This document shows positions 25,798 to 34,981 of a stretch of 64,000 bases of DNA, piece after piece. The stretch spans positions 496,001 to 560,000 of the forward strand of contig OZ242192.1 of assembly GCA_965205955.1 (NCBI GenBank), given 5' to 3'. Source of the DNA: G965202915 sp965205955 (GTDB lineage Bacteria; Pseudomonadota; Gammaproteobacteria; Eutrophobiales; Eutrophobiaceae). Below the pieces are notes generated by a model that was given only the letters and a program-made list of their open reading frames with translations, was not told the DNA's origin and did no database searches. Within the stretch, counting starts at the first letter, position 1, and each line of letters opens with the position of its first letter. The translations under genes and the position numbers were made by a program.

Positions 25798-26324
25798 TAA
25801 TTCCTCGAATTACCGCTAAAAAGTCATGTGTTCATAATAAAGAGGGGCATTATACGGAATTTCTTGAATGCTGGCAAGCCGATTGTTGCTGACAGTCTTT
25901 CGGCAGCCTTTGATATATTGTGGATTGCGGTACCCATGCAGTTCAAGCCGTGTGCGCAAAAGACCAGGTTCCGCTAAATAAAGAGCGTCTTTGAACTGCA
26001 ATATGCAGGTATGTATCCGCATTTTTTACATCCTCGCTAGATATTTTATTCCTTAAAATATGCTAGCCTGTCGGATATTTCGGTGTCAAGGATGTGTATG
26101 ATACTGGACAAATTGGGGTGATGAGTAGCGAGGGTTTGGCAGTCGCTGGTGAGGACCTTGGCCGTTGTGGCGGTACAGGTAACCAGGCGGTTGAAGGCGG
26201 TCCGGCAACGAGTCCGGTATGTTTCTGGCGCTGTGCAGCCGATAGTGCTAAAATTCACTCTGGCGCCGATATTTGGCGAAATACCAATAACATGCTTTAG
26301 CTATTTTCAGGAGGAGCTCTGTTT
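25798..26324. other. Intergenic region between rplU and ispB
   Basis: About 530 bp that must hold both divergent promoters. GCAGTTCAA near 25938 is complementary to TTGAACTGC near 25992 and could form a long-loop stem. A 68-codon minus-strand frame (25816-26022) starts with ATG but lacks a recognisable product or Shine-Dalgarno, so it is not called. No RNA gene is recognised. Confidence 0.4.
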
Positions 26325-27317
26325 TTGACCGATGCCGTTGCCGCTCAGGACAAACAGACCGATATCTACGCTCTGATCGCCGAGGATATGTCCAGGGTTG
26401 ATGATCTCATACAGAAGCACCTCCATTCGGACGTCGAGCTTATCGACCGGCTGGGGCATTATATAGTCAACGGCGGCGGAAAGCGACTGCGCCCAAGCCT
26501 GTTGCTGATCAGTGCCGGGGTATTCAATTACCGGGGAGATCAGCACATCAATCTGGCCGCGATAATCGAATTTATCCATACCGCCACTCTGTTGCACGAT
26601 GATGTTGTCGATGCCTCGCTGTTGCGCCGCGGCCGGGCGACCGCCAATCAACGCTGGGGCAATGAGGCCAGTGTATTGGTGGGAGATTTTGTCTATTCCA
26701 GGGCATTCCAAATGATGATTGACTCCGGATCAATGCGGGTAATGGAGATCCTGGCCGACACCACCAATACCATTGCCACGGGAGAAGTGCAGCAATTGAT
26801 AAATACCCATAACCCGGATACCACCGAGGATTGTTGCCTGGGCGTTATCTGCAAAAAAACCGCCAAACTATTCGAGGCCGCCGCCCGGCTCGGCGCCGTT
26901 ATCAGCAACCGCCCCAATGCCGAAGAGTGCGCAATCGCCAGATATGGCCGGCACCTGGGGACTACTTTTCAGCTTATTGATGACGCGCTGGACTATTCTT
27001 CCTCATCCTCGGAGCTGGGCAAAAATATCGGCGATGACCTGGCTGACGGCAACCCTACCCTGCCACTATTATATGCGATGTGGCACAGCTCGAAAGAAGA
27101 ATCCAGAATGATACGCACGGCTATAGAAAAAGGCGGCATGGATGATATCGAAGTAATACAGGGCGCAATAAAAAACACCGGCGCAATTGAATACACCGAG
27201 GAACTTGCCAAAAAACACGCTCAGGCGGCCAATAACGCGCTGTCGGTATTGCCGGAGTCAAAATACCTGCAAGCGCTTTATGATTTGGCGCAGTACTCGC
27301 TCTTGAGACAATATTGA
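26325..27317 (+). CDS. ispB: Octaprenyl diphosphate synthase (polyprenyl synthetase)
   Basis: Elongates farnesyl diphosphate with IPP to the side chain of ubiquinone. The aspartate-rich motifs are LLHDDVVD (first) and QLIDDALDY (second); GGGKRLRPSLLL, SVLVGDFVYSRAFQMM and GDDLADGNPTLPLLYAM are conserved. The start is TTG 26325, because AGGAGGAG lies 8 nt before it and no ATG occurs in frame before residue 22. The product is 330 aa. Its usual place next to rplU/rpmA is kept. It supplies the pathway served by ubiH and ubiI further on. Confidence 0.96.
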   Translation: MTDAVAAQDKQTDIYALIAEDMSRVDDLIQKHLHSDVELIDRLGHYIVNGGGKRLRPSLLLISAGVFNYRGDQHINLAAIIEFIHTATLLHDDVVDASLLRRGRATANQRWGNEASVLVGDFVYSRAFQMMIDSGSMRVMEILADTTNTIATGEVQQLINTHNPDTTEDCCLGVICKKTAKLFEAAARLGAVISNRPNAEECAIARYGRHLGTTFQLIDDALDYSSSSSELGKNIGDDLADGNPTLPLLYAMWHSSKEESRMIRTAIEKGGMDDIEVIQGAIKNTGAIEYTEELAKKHAQAANNALSVLPESKYLQALYDLAQYSLLRQY

Positions 27318-27348
27318 GGTATGCTTATTGCCATAGTGCGACAGAACA

Positions 27349-27425
27349 CGGGGTATAGCTCAGCCTGGTAGAGCGCTGCCTTCGGGAGGCAGAGGGCGCA
27401 GGTTCAAATCCTGTTACCCCGACCA
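27349..27425 (+). tRNA. tRNA-Pro (anticodon CGG)
   Basis: A 77-nt cloverleaf. The acceptor stem CGGGGTA pairs with TACCCCG, followed by A and an encoded CCA. The D arm is GCTC...GAGC; the anticodon stem CTGCC/GGCAG encloses loop TTCGGGA with CGG at positions 34-36. The T arm is GCAGG-TTCAAAT-CCTGT. It lies 31 bp downstream of ispB. Confidence 0.97.
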
Positions 27426-27468
27426 TGACGCAAGCAAAAAATGCTGCCGGCTATGCCCGACACCCGCA

Positions 27469-28197
27469 TTAATTCCATTGCACCGTCCGATAGCGCAGGC
27501 CTACCCCCGCATCAGGCACCGCCAGTGCGCCGGCATAATCCGGTTCACATTCCAGCGATATATTGAACCAGGGCTTATGCATGCCGACGGCCCGATGCAG
27601 GGTTATCCCGCTGGGCCCGGAATGCACTGCAACCGATACATCAAAACTGCCCAGTCCATATGCAACACCGGAACCCTCCGCCTTGATAAAGGCCTCCTTG
27701 CGAGCCCAACATGCGTAAAAAGCGCTGCATAACTCATCATCTTCCAGCCGGCTCAGGGCCGCTTGTTCCCGGGCTGAAAAAAAACGCCGGCTTAATGATC
27801 TGCAATCCCTGTCTGAGTTGATCTTTTCGATATCCACGCCCAACTCTTGCCCCAGTGTCAACGCTATCACGGCCTGCCCGTTTGAATGGGCAAGAGTAAA
27901 GTAAATGCGCTCCCCCTGAAATTGTTCATCGATATACGGTTTGCCGTGCCCGGTGCGGGGCAGATGGATGCGAGACTCTTTTTTATTGATGATCCCGGCA
28001 AGGATTTTCTTCAGACAGGCCCGGACCATAATAAACTGCTTTCGCCTGTGCGGCGCCTTCAGCGTATCGGCACGGCTCTGTTCCTCCCGATTCAGGCAAT
28101 CGAGGAACGGGGCAGCATCGCCAATATCCTCATCCAGTGACAGCCGCCAGATATCGACATGCCCGGTAGAGGGTTCAAAATTAACAGAAGAGGGCAT
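27469..28197 (-). CDS. 4'-phosphopantetheinyl transferase (Sfp/AcpT-like)
   Basis: Transfers phosphopantetheine from CoA to a serine of acyl- or peptidyl-carrier proteins. Family motifs: RTGHGKPYI (CoA binding), FTLAHSNGQAVIAL, the Mg-binding LGVDIEKI, and FYACWARKEAFIKAEGSG with the W-x-x-K-E signature; the length suits the Sfp class rather than AcpS. ATG 28197 gives 242 aa. A TTG start at 28242 would lie inside the predicted 6S RNA and is less likely. Its position right behind ssrS is where many relatives carry ygfA, so the gene may ride on the 6S transcript. The target carrier protein is not in this window. Confidence 0.9.
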   Translation of the reverse strand: MPSSVNFEPSTGHVDIWRLSLDEDIGDAAPFLDCLNREEQSRADTLKAPHRRKQFIMVRACLKKILAGIINKKESRIHLPRTGHGKPYIDEQFQGERIYFTLAHSNGQAVIALTLGQELGVDIEKINSDRDCRSLSRRFFSAREQAALSRLEDDELCSAFYACWARKEAFIKAEGSGVAYGLGSFDVSVAVHSGPSGITLHRAVGMHKPWFNISLECEPDYAGALAVPDAGVGLRYRTVQWN

Positions 28198-28376
28198 CAA
28201 CCGCAGTGCCGTTGCAGGCCTTGACTTGAACCATGAATTCAAGTGGGAACCGCCTGCAGAGTATCAGGCTTTCCAGAAAATATGGACATGCACACAACCC
28301 TGCAACTAAGTCCCCATGGCAATATCTTATAGGCTCAAGTTACCACTAACCTGATAACGCACACCACAGAAGACAC
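28197..28376 (-). ncRNA. ssrS: 6S RNA (approximate ends)
   Basis: 6S RNA mimics an open promoter and holds sigma70 RNA polymerase in stationary phase. Position directly after zapA is the normal gammaproteobacterial site. On the minus strand TTGAGCCTATA (around 28331-28340) matches CTGAGCCGATA of E. coli 6S, and CTTGAATTCATGGTTCAAG matches the CTTGAACC...GGTTCAAG hairpin near its 3' end. This is followed by GGCCTGCAACGGCA, like GCCTGCGGCGGCA. The ends can pair (GTGTGCGTTATCAGG with CCTGCAACGGCAC) to give the closing stem. Ends are estimated. Confidence 0.82.
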
Positions 28377-28424
28377 CCAAACTTTTTCAATAATTACACC
28401 CCGGCACTCCCGGTAACGCCCATC

Positions 28425-28721
28425 CTAGGCCACCATTGCCAGAGCTTGATCGATCTTGTTGCGCAAACGTTGAACCGTTTCTCCTACCTCTGAATTATAA
28501 CCTTCTTTTGCATAGCTGACAGCCAGCATCTCGCTGGCGATATGCAGGGCCGTCATAACCGCAATTCGTTCTCCGCCTATAATGCTACCATCTTTTTTCA
28601 ATTCCTGCGTTTTTTGATTCACATATTCCACCGCAGAGCGTAGTTGCTCGATTTCGTGTTCCTCACAGGCGATAAGATACTCTTTATCCAAGATCGTTAC
28701 ATTGATTGGTTTGTTGCTCAT
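28425..28721 (-). CDS. zapA: Cell division protein ZapA
   Basis: Small FtsZ-binding protein that bundles FtsZ filaments at midcell. The N-terminal beta hairpin NVTILDKEYLIACEEHEIEQL and the following long coiled-coil helix are typical; MTALHIASEML is conserved; 98 aa. Its start overlaps the stop of the upstream ZapB-like gene by 4 nt (ATGA). Confidence 0.94.
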   Translation of the reverse strand: MSNKPINVTILDKEYLIACEEHEIEQLRSAVEYVNQKTQELKKDGSIIGGERIAVMTALHIASEMLAVSYAKEGYNSEVGETVQRLRNKIDQALAMVA

Positions 28722-28942
28722 GAGCGAGTTTCCATTGCCCGCAGGCGAGAAATCATCGACTCGATTCTCGTTCTGGCCTGCTCGGTTTTTTCAATCAGGG
28801 CCGAGCGTTCGTGCACCAGATTCTGCTGCTGGTTTTTCAGCGCCGAATTTTCAGTTTTGAGCTGTTCAATCGTGCCTATCAGCTCATCCACCCTTTTTTC
28901 CAGCGAATCTAAATCGATATTTTGTGTATTGTCATCAGTCAT
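28718..28942 (-). CDS. ZapB-like coiled-coil protein (TIGR02449 type)
   Basis: A 74-aa protein that is almost one continuous coiled coil (LEKRVDELIGTIEQLKTENS, then Gln/Glu-rich heptads). Such proteins precede zapA in many gammaproteobacteria and are thought to act with it in Z-ring organisation. ATG 28942. It overlaps zapA by 4 nt. Divergent from pepP; the ~240 bp between hold both promoters. Confidence 0.85.
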   Translation of the reverse strand: MTDDNTQNIDLDSLEKRVDELIGTIEQLKTENSALKNQQQNLVHERSALIEKTEQARTRIESMISRLRAMETRS

Positions 28943-29185
28943 GGTTTCAAAATTTGGTCAACATTGCTTTTATAATGAATATATTATGCCGAAACCGTAA
29001 GATATTCTCAATATAGGTTGCTTTGTGTTACGGGTCAACTACTCGAACCGCCGTATGCAATATTATCCTGATTTTTTTGATTTATACAGCGGCAACGGCG
29101 CCGATATTGTGTGTCGAACTTATACGCACCGGATCAGCCGCGTTGTGACCGGCGGTTCCGGGCCAGACAAAACAAGGAAACTACA

Positions 29186-30502
29186 TTGATAGATACCAAA
29201 GAATTTTCCCGCAGGCGCAAACGCCTGATGGACATGATCGGCGACAACAGTATTGCCATCCTGCCTACCGCGCCTACCCGCATGCGCAATCGCGACGTTG
29301 AATATAAATTTCGGCCGGACAGCGATTTTTATTATCTGACCGGTTTCCCCGAACCCAGGGCTACTGCGGTAATCATACCCAGTCGGCAAAACTGCCAATA
29401 TATTCTCTTCTGTCAAACCAGAGACCCGAAAATGGAGAAATGGGACGGCAGGCGTGCCGGACTTGAAGGCGCATGTGAACTCTACGGCGCCGATGACGCA
29501 TACCCCATTGAAGACATCGATCAGATATTGCCCGGGCTGCTGGAAGATCACGAACGGGTTTTTTACAACATGGGCAACGATCCGGTGTTTGATCAAAAAG
29601 TGCTCAACTGGATCAACAAGGTGCGGCAACAAACCCGGGCCGGAGTGCATGCCCCGGATGAGCTGATCGGCCTGAACCATTTTCTGCACGACATGCGGCT
29701 ATACAAAAGCCGGCATGAGATCAAGCTCATGCGGCAAGCGGCCAGGATCTCCTCCGCCGCACACAAACGAGCGATGCAACATTGCCGCCCCGGAATGACC
29801 GAATATCAGATTGAAGCCGAGCTCACCTATGAATTTCTGCGCCACGGGGCCGGCGCGCCCGCCTACCCATCCATTGTAGGGGGAGGCAAAAACGCCTGTA
29901 TTCTGCATTACACCGAAAATTCATCGGTTTTGAACAAAGGCGAGCTATTATTGATAGACGCCGGCGCCGAATTTAACGGCTATGCCAGCGATATTTCCAG
30001 AACCTTTCCCATCTCCGGCGAATATACCCCGGCACAGCGGCAGGTATACGAAATTGTGCTGTCGGCCCAACAGGCCGCCATTGACTGCATCCGCCCCGGC
30101 AATCATTGGGACGAACCGCATACGGCCGCGGTCGAGATCATCACCCGAGGCCTGGTGGAATTGGGGATACTGAAGGGACGGATCAATAAATTAATCAGTG
30201 AACAAGCCTATGCAAACTACTATATGCACCGCACCGGGCACTGGCTGGGCATGGACGTGCATGACGTGGGAGACTACAAAGTCGACGGCGAATGGCGCAT
30301 GCTGGAAGCGGGCATGGTAATGACGGTTGAACCCGGCCTGTATCTTTCCGCCGGAACGCGCGGCCTGGCGAAAAAATGGTGGGACATCGGGGTGCGCATC
30401 GAAGACGATGTTCTGGTCACAAAAGAAGGCAATGACATACTCAGCAAGGATGCGCCCAAAAGTACGGATGAAATCGAGGCACTGATGGCGAATGCCGCTT
30501 GA
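29186..30502 (+). CDS. pepP: Xaa-Pro aminopeptidase (aminopeptidase P)
   Basis: Dinuclear metal peptidase removing the N-terminal residue next to proline. All five metal ligands are visible: Asp in LLIDAGAEF, Asp in ASDISRTFP, His in HWLGMDVHDVG (with the conserved HxxG-type context), Glu in TVEPGLYL and Glu in VRIEDDV. TTG 29186 is chosen: AAGGAAA precedes it and the 438 aa match E. coli (441); the longer frame from 29111 adds an Arg-rich stretch without homology. First gene of pepP-ubiH-ubiI, overlapping ubiH by 11 nt. Confidence 0.95.
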   Translation: MIDTKEFSRRRKRLMDMIGDNSIAILPTAPTRMRNRDVEYKFRPDSDFYYLTGFPEPRATAVIIPSRQNCQYILFCQTRDPKMEKWDGRRAGLEGACELYGADDAYPIEDIDQILPGLLEDHERVFYNMGNDPVFDQKVLNWINKVRQQTRAGVHAPDELIGLNHFLHDMRLYKSRHEIKLMRQAARISSAAHKRAMQHCRPGMTEYQIEAELTYEFLRHGAGAPAYPSIVGGGKNACILHYTENSSVLNKGELLLIDAGAEFNGYASDISRTFPISGEYTPAQRQVYEIVLSAQQAAIDCIRPGNHWDEPHTAAVEIITRGLVELGILKGRINKLISEQAYANYYMHRTGHWLGMDVHDVGDYKVDGEWRMLEAGMVMTVEPGLYLSAGTRGLAKKWWDIGVRIEDDVLVTKEGNDILSKDAPKSTDEIEALMANAA

Positions 30503-31715
30503 CTACGACATCGTTATTGCCGGCGGCGGCATGGTTGGCGCAAGTTTTGCCTGCGCACTCGGCGACTCCCCGCTGCGTTGCTGTGTTGTCGACCCGTTGC
30601 AACCCGGCGACCGGCGGCAATCCACCTATGACGACCGCGGACTAAGCCTGTCGCTGTCATCACGCCACATTCTCGGCAACCTGAATATCTGGCAACACCT
30701 GGAAACCGCCGCCTGCCCCATCAAACACATTCACGTTTCCTCCCGAGGACAATTCGGGATAGTAACACTGAGCGGCGGCGATGCCGGGCTGAGCGAACTC
30801 GGCTATGTAGCCGCCGCCCACGACCTGGGGGCATCCATCCATGCGCGCCTGAAGCAATTCGATAATATCGATTTGCTTTGCCCGGCCAGGATCGAAAACT
30901 TTGAAATACGGGATAATGCCGTTACCGCTCATACCGGCCCGCCCGGCAAAAGCGACGAAATACGCTGCAAGCTGCTGGTGGCCGCCGACGGCAGCGGCTC
31001 GGCACTCAGAGAAAAAGCCGGGATCGGGATTAAATCATACGACTACCGACAAACCGCGATAGTTTGCAGCGCCACCTTCCAAAGGCCGAATCACCATACC
31101 GCCTTCGAACGCTTCACCGAGCACGGACCGATAGCCCTGTTGCCCAGGGGCGGCGCTCATTCCAATCTGATCTATACCGTCAACACCGAACAGGCGGACG
31201 ACTATATCCGACTACCCGCCCGGGAATTTACCGCCCGCCTTGAATCCGAGTTTGGCCGGCGCTTCGGCAAGATCGAAAAAATCGACCGAAAAAACACCTA
31301 CCCGCTCCAATACATCGAAGCCAACCGGCAATACCGGCCAAACCTTATACTGCTCGGCAACTCGGCACACACCCTGCACCCGAACGGAGCGCAGGGCTTC
31401 AACCTCGGTCTGCGCGATGCCGCCACCCTGGCCACGACCCTGCTGGACGGAGTCAACGGCGGCACGGATGTCGGCAACACCGCGCTGTTAACCGACTATA
31501 TACACCGCAGATCGGCCGATCAACGGCGCATCATCGACTTCACCCGCAGGCTCGCCTCGCTTTTCTACAGTTCATTTATCCCCAAGCGCCTGTTGCGCAA
31601 CAAGCTCATGCTGTTGCTGGCGCACAATACCGCCGCCCGCCGCCGACTCATTCAACTATTGACCGGTTTGCAGGACATGCAGGCCGGCAGCCTGGGCATC
31701 CAACCGCACACATGA
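30492..31715 (+). CDS. ubiH: 2-octaprenyl-6-methoxyphenol hydroxylase
   Basis: FAD monooxygenase of aerobic ubiquinone synthesis. The dinucleotide fold is at the N-terminus (DIVIAGGGMVGASFACAL); the second FAD motif is LVAADGSGSALR and the third is LILLGNSAHTLHPNGAQGFNLGLRDAA. The product is 407 aa. Order pepP-ubiH-ubiI and overlaps on both sides (11 nt with pepP, 4 nt with the next gene) support the assignment to UbiH rather than another paralogue. Confidence 0.93.
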   Translation: MPLDYDIVIAGGGMVGASFACALGDSPLRCCVVDPLQPGDRRQSTYDDRGLSLSLSSRHILGNLNIWQHLETAACPIKHIHVSSRGQFGIVTLSGGDAGLSELGYVAAAHDLGASIHARLKQFDNIDLLCPARIENFEIRDNAVTAHTGPPGKSDEIRCKLLVAADGSGSALREKAGIGIKSYDYRQTAIVCSATFQRPNHHTAFERFTEHGPIALLPRGGAHSNLIYTVNTEQADDYIRLPAREFTARLESEFGRRFGKIEKIDRKNTYPLQYIEANRQYRPNLILLGNSAHTLHPNGAQGFNLGLRDAATLATTLLDGVNGGTDVGNTALLTDYIHRRSADQRRIIDFTRRLASLFYSSFIPKRLLRNKLMLLLAHNTAARRRLIQLLTGLQDMQAGSLGIQPHT

Positions 31716-32926
31716 GCCGGCCAGGCAATGACGCCGACGTGATCATTCTGGGCGGCGGGATAACCGGCGCCGCCTGTGCCGCCCTGCTCGCCCGCAATCA
31801 AATCAAGATCGCCATAACCGCCGCCGACAAGCCCGATGATCTGCGCACACTGGCGATCACCCTGGCATCGAAACAAATTTTATCCGCCGCCGGCATCTGG
31901 AAAAATATCGATCCCGACCAAATGGGCCTGTTCAAAAAAATAACCGCATGGGATGCCGGCGGAACAGGGAAAATTGAATTTGACAGCACCTCCATCTGCC
32001 AGGAGGCCCTCGGTTACATCATCCCATATGCCGCCATTCAGAAGGCGCTGGACACCAAGCTGGCCTATCAGGACAACATCAACCTGATCCAACCCGCCGC
32101 CCCCGCCCGGATCGAGACCGACACCGACAGTATTTGCCTGGAGCTGAAGGACGGCCGGCATCTGCGCGCACCATTGCTAATAGGCGCCGACGGCGCCAAT
32201 TCGGCCGCCGGAAGACTGGCCGGGATCGAATACCATACCCACGACTACCGGCAACATGCCCTGGCCTGTATCGTAAAAACCGGCCAGGCGCACCGGCAGA
32301 TTGCCAAACAGCGCTTCCTGCCCGACGGGCCGCTGGCATTTCTGCCGATGGCCGATGCGCACACCTGCGGGGTAGTCTGGTCCACCGCCCCCCAACGGGC
32401 GGCGCAATTGCGCAACATGCCGCCCGCCCGCTTCAACCACGAACTGGCCGAGGCATTCGAACAGCAAGCCGGCGAAATAGAGCTGCTCAGTCCACGCAAA
32501 GAATTTCCATTGATGCGGGCACAGGCAAGGCATTACTGCCGCCCGAGACTGGCCTTGATCGGCGACTCGGCGCACAGCGTTCATCCGCTGGCCGGACAGG
32601 GGGCAAACCTCGGCCTGCTGGACGCGGCGGCGCTGGCGGAAATCATTATCAATGCCCGCCGGCGCAATCGTGACATAGGAAAACAAACCCCGTTGCGAAG
32701 ATACGAACGCTGGCGCCGCGGTGAAAATTACCGGATGATGAAACTGCTGGACGGCTTCAAATACCTGTTTGAAAACCAGTTCGCCCCGCTCCGGCGGGTG
32801 CGCAGCCTGGGCATGAATATGCTTGATAACGCCCCATTATTGAAGGATATAATTATGAAAAGAGCGATGGGCTTGAGCGGAGATCTGCCGGAGGCCGCAA
32901 AGCCCGCCCGCCCGGCGACAGCATGA
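31712..32926 (+). CDS. ubiI: UbiI/VisC-family FAD hydroxylase of ubiquinone synthesis
   Basis: Paralogue of the preceding gene with the same three FAD motifs: VIILGGGITGAACAALL, LLIGADGANSAAG and LALIGDSAHSVHPLAGQGANLGLLDAAAL. In E. coli the gene at this place does the C5 hydroxylation; UbiF-like or broader (UbiM-like) specificity cannot be excluded from the sequence. The product is 404 aa. It overlaps ubiH by 4 nt. glnS follows after 46 bp. Confidence 0.88.
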   Translation: MSRPGNDADVIILGGGITGAACAALLARNQIKIAITAADKPDDLRTLAITLASKQILSAAGIWKNIDPDQMGLFKKITAWDAGGTGKIEFDSTSICQEALGYIIPYAAIQKALDTKLAYQDNINLIQPAAPARIETDTDSICLELKDGRHLRAPLLIGADGANSAAGRLAGIEYHTHDYRQHALACIVKTGQAHRQIAKQRFLPDGPLAFLPMADAHTCGVVWSTAPQRAAQLRNMPPARFNHELAEAFEQQAGEIELLSPRKEFPLMRAQARHYCRPRLALIGDSAHSVHPLAGQGANLGLLDAAALAEIIINARRRNRDIGKQTPLRRYERWRRGENYRMMKLLDGFKYLFENQFAPLRRVRSLGMNMLDNAPLLKDIIMKRAMGLSGDLPEAAKPARPATA

Positions 32927-32972
32927 AATACGCCGGACGATAAAACACAATCGAACTTAAGGAGGACCACCG

Positions 32973-34658
32973 ATGCCGGAGCGCCATGAAGCCGCGGGAA
33001 CCGATTTTATCCGCGCGGCAATCACCCAGGACATAAACGACCGCAAATACAGCACGGTGCATACCCGCTTTCCGCCCGAACCCAACGGCTATCTGCACAT
33101 TGGCCACGCGAAATCGATTTGTTTGAATTTTGGTCTGGCCGAAGAATATGCAAACGGCCGATGCAACCTCAGGCTGGACGACTCCAACCCGGAAAAAGAA
33201 AATATCCAATACGTGGACGCCATTATCGCCGACATCCACTGGCTTGGTTTTGACTGGGGCGAGCGCCTGTTCTATGCCTCCGACTACTACCCGCAGCTCT
33301 ATGACTTTGCCGTCCAACTGATCCAGGCTGGCAAGGCCTATGTTGACGACCTGAGCCCGGAACAAATCCGCCAATACCGCGGAACCCTGACCCAGGCCGG
33401 CAAAGAAAGCCCGTCCCGCAACCGCCCGCCGGCGGAAAATCTCGACCTGTTCCAACGCATGCGCGCCGGCGACTTTGAACCGGGGCAATACCTGCTACGC
33501 GCCAAAATCGACATGGCCTCGCCCAACCTGAATCTGCGCGACCCGGTCATATACCGCATTAAGAAAACGGCGCATTACCGCACCGGAGATGAATGGTGCA
33601 TCTACCCGATGTACGACTTTGCCCACTGTATTTCCGATGCCCTGGAAGGGATCACCCACTCCCTGTGCACACTCGAATTTGAAGACCACCGCCCGCTGTA
33701 TGACTGGTATCTCGACCAATTAGCGCTGCCCTGCCACCCGCAACAGATAGAATTTGCCCGTCTCAACCTGAGCTACACCGTCACCAGCAAACGCAAGCTC
33801 AATGAACTGGTACAATCCGGCTGCGTTTCCGGCTGGGACGACCCGCGTATGCCAACCATTACCGGCATGCGCCGGCGCGGCTACACCCCGGAGGCCATTC
33901 GCGACTTTTGCGCCCGCATCGGCCTGACCAAAAACGACACGCTCATCGACATGAGCGTACTGGAAACCAGCGTACGCGAGCGCCTGAACCAAAACACACC
34001 ACGGGTATTCGCGGTACTCCGTCCGCTGAAAGTGATCATCGAAAATTACCCCGGCGATCAAACAGAAAGCCTCGAGGTCCCCAACCACCCCAACCGCCCG
34101 GAGATGGGAACCCGGCGGCTGCCATTCTCCAGAGAACTCTATATCGAACGCGACGACTTCATGGAACAGCCCGCCAAAAAATTCTTCCGCCTCGCCCCCG
34201 GCAGGGAGGTACGTTTGCGCTATGCCTACTTCATTACCTGCAACGAAGTCATCAAGGACGACAACGGCGAGGTGATCGAGTTGCGCTGCACCTATGACCC
34301 GCAAACCAAAGGCGGCAACGCCCCCGATGGCCGCAAGATCAAGGGTGCCATACACTGGGTATCCGCCGGGCAGGCATTGCAAGCCGAAGTGCGCCTGTAT
34401 GACCGTCTGTTCACCGAAGCGCTTCCGGACAGTAACCGGCATACGCAGGACTGGAACCAGTTCCTCAATCCCGACTCTATTAAAGTATTGAACGCATATC
34501 TGGAACCCGGCCTTGCCCAGGCGGGAAAAGGAGAACTATTTCAATTTGAACGGCTGGGATATTTCTGCGTAGACACCAGCGACTCCGGGCCCGGTCGGCC
34601 TGTGTTCAATCGAACCGTTACCCTGCGGGACTCCTGGGCCAAAATAAAGAAAAAATAA
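32973..34658 (+). CDS. glnS: Glutaminyl-tRNA synthetase
   Basis: Class I synthetase for tRNA-Gln. The HIGH motif lies in PPEPNGYLHIGHAKSI (~32-47); the KMSKS-equivalent is YTVTSKRKL. EDHRPLYDWYLDQL and the two C-terminal beta-barrel anticodon domains are present; 561 aa (E. coli 554). AAGGAGG precedes ATG 32973. Presence of GlnRS points to the direct route of Gln-tRNA formation, usual in this class. Confidence 0.98.
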   Translation: MPERHEAAGTDFIRAAITQDINDRKYSTVHTRFPPEPNGYLHIGHAKSICLNFGLAEEYANGRCNLRLDDSNPEKENIQYVDAIIADIHWLGFDWGERLFYASDYYPQLYDFAVQLIQAGKAYVDDLSPEQIRQYRGTLTQAGKESPSRNRPPAENLDLFQRMRAGDFEPGQYLLRAKIDMASPNLNLRDPVIYRIKKTAHYRTGDEWCIYPMYDFAHCISDALEGITHSLCTLEFEDHRPLYDWYLDQLALPCHPQQIEFARLNLSYTVTSKRKLNELVQSGCVSGWDDPRMPTITGMRRRGYTPEAIRDFCARIGLTKNDTLIDMSVLETSVRERLNQNTPRVFAVLRPLKVIIENYPGDQTESLEVPNHPNRPEMGTRRLPFSRELYIERDDFMEQPAKKFFRLAPGREVRLRYAYFITCNEVIKDDNGEVIELRCTYDPQTKGGNAPDGRKIKGAIHWVSAGQALQAEVRLYDRLFTEALPDSNRHTQDWNQFLNPDSIKVLNAYLEPGLAQAGKGELFQFERLGYFCVDTSDSGPGRPVFNRTVTLRDSWAKIKKK

Positions 34659-34981
34659 CCGGCGCAGCGGAGAAATGCAGGTCTTGTGCGATCATACGGA
34701 ACCATACACGAAAGCAAGAATTGCAGAGAAGGCTATGGATACAACTGGCACATTGCTTCGCTGTAACTGCGAATTTCCTCGCCTTCCTGCAAGGCAATCC
34801 CGATAAATTGCAGGCCGTGCGCCTGATATTGTTTTTATAATTCTACGAATACAGGAATTTCTTCCAGACAGGACCCCAGGTGGCCCGGAAATTCAATACG
34901 ATGCCGCTGCCATGCCGGTTTGACACAGACACACCCCCTACCGATAATAGCCAACGCATACTATCAAACGAGGGGAATTCT
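34659..34981. other. Intergenic region with fragments of dispersed repeats
   Basis: 34714-34740 (GCAAGAATTGCAGAGAAGGC, then TATGGAT) matches 36931-36957 in repeat copy B at 26 of 27 positions. AGAAATGCAGG near 34671 also recurs near 14315. The segment therefore looks like a mosaic of repeat pieces. Otherwise it holds only the upstream region of the ankyrin gene; no RNA or ORF is recognised. Confidence 0.5.

Noticed and set aside
25816..26022. 68-codon minus-strand ORF between rplU and ispB
   Set aside because: It has an ATG but no Shine-Dalgarno, no recognisable motif, and lies where the two divergent promoters must be.
32134..32673. Arg/Ala-rich 179-codon frame inside ubiI
   Set aside because: Typical GC-rich shadow frame of a well-conserved gene.
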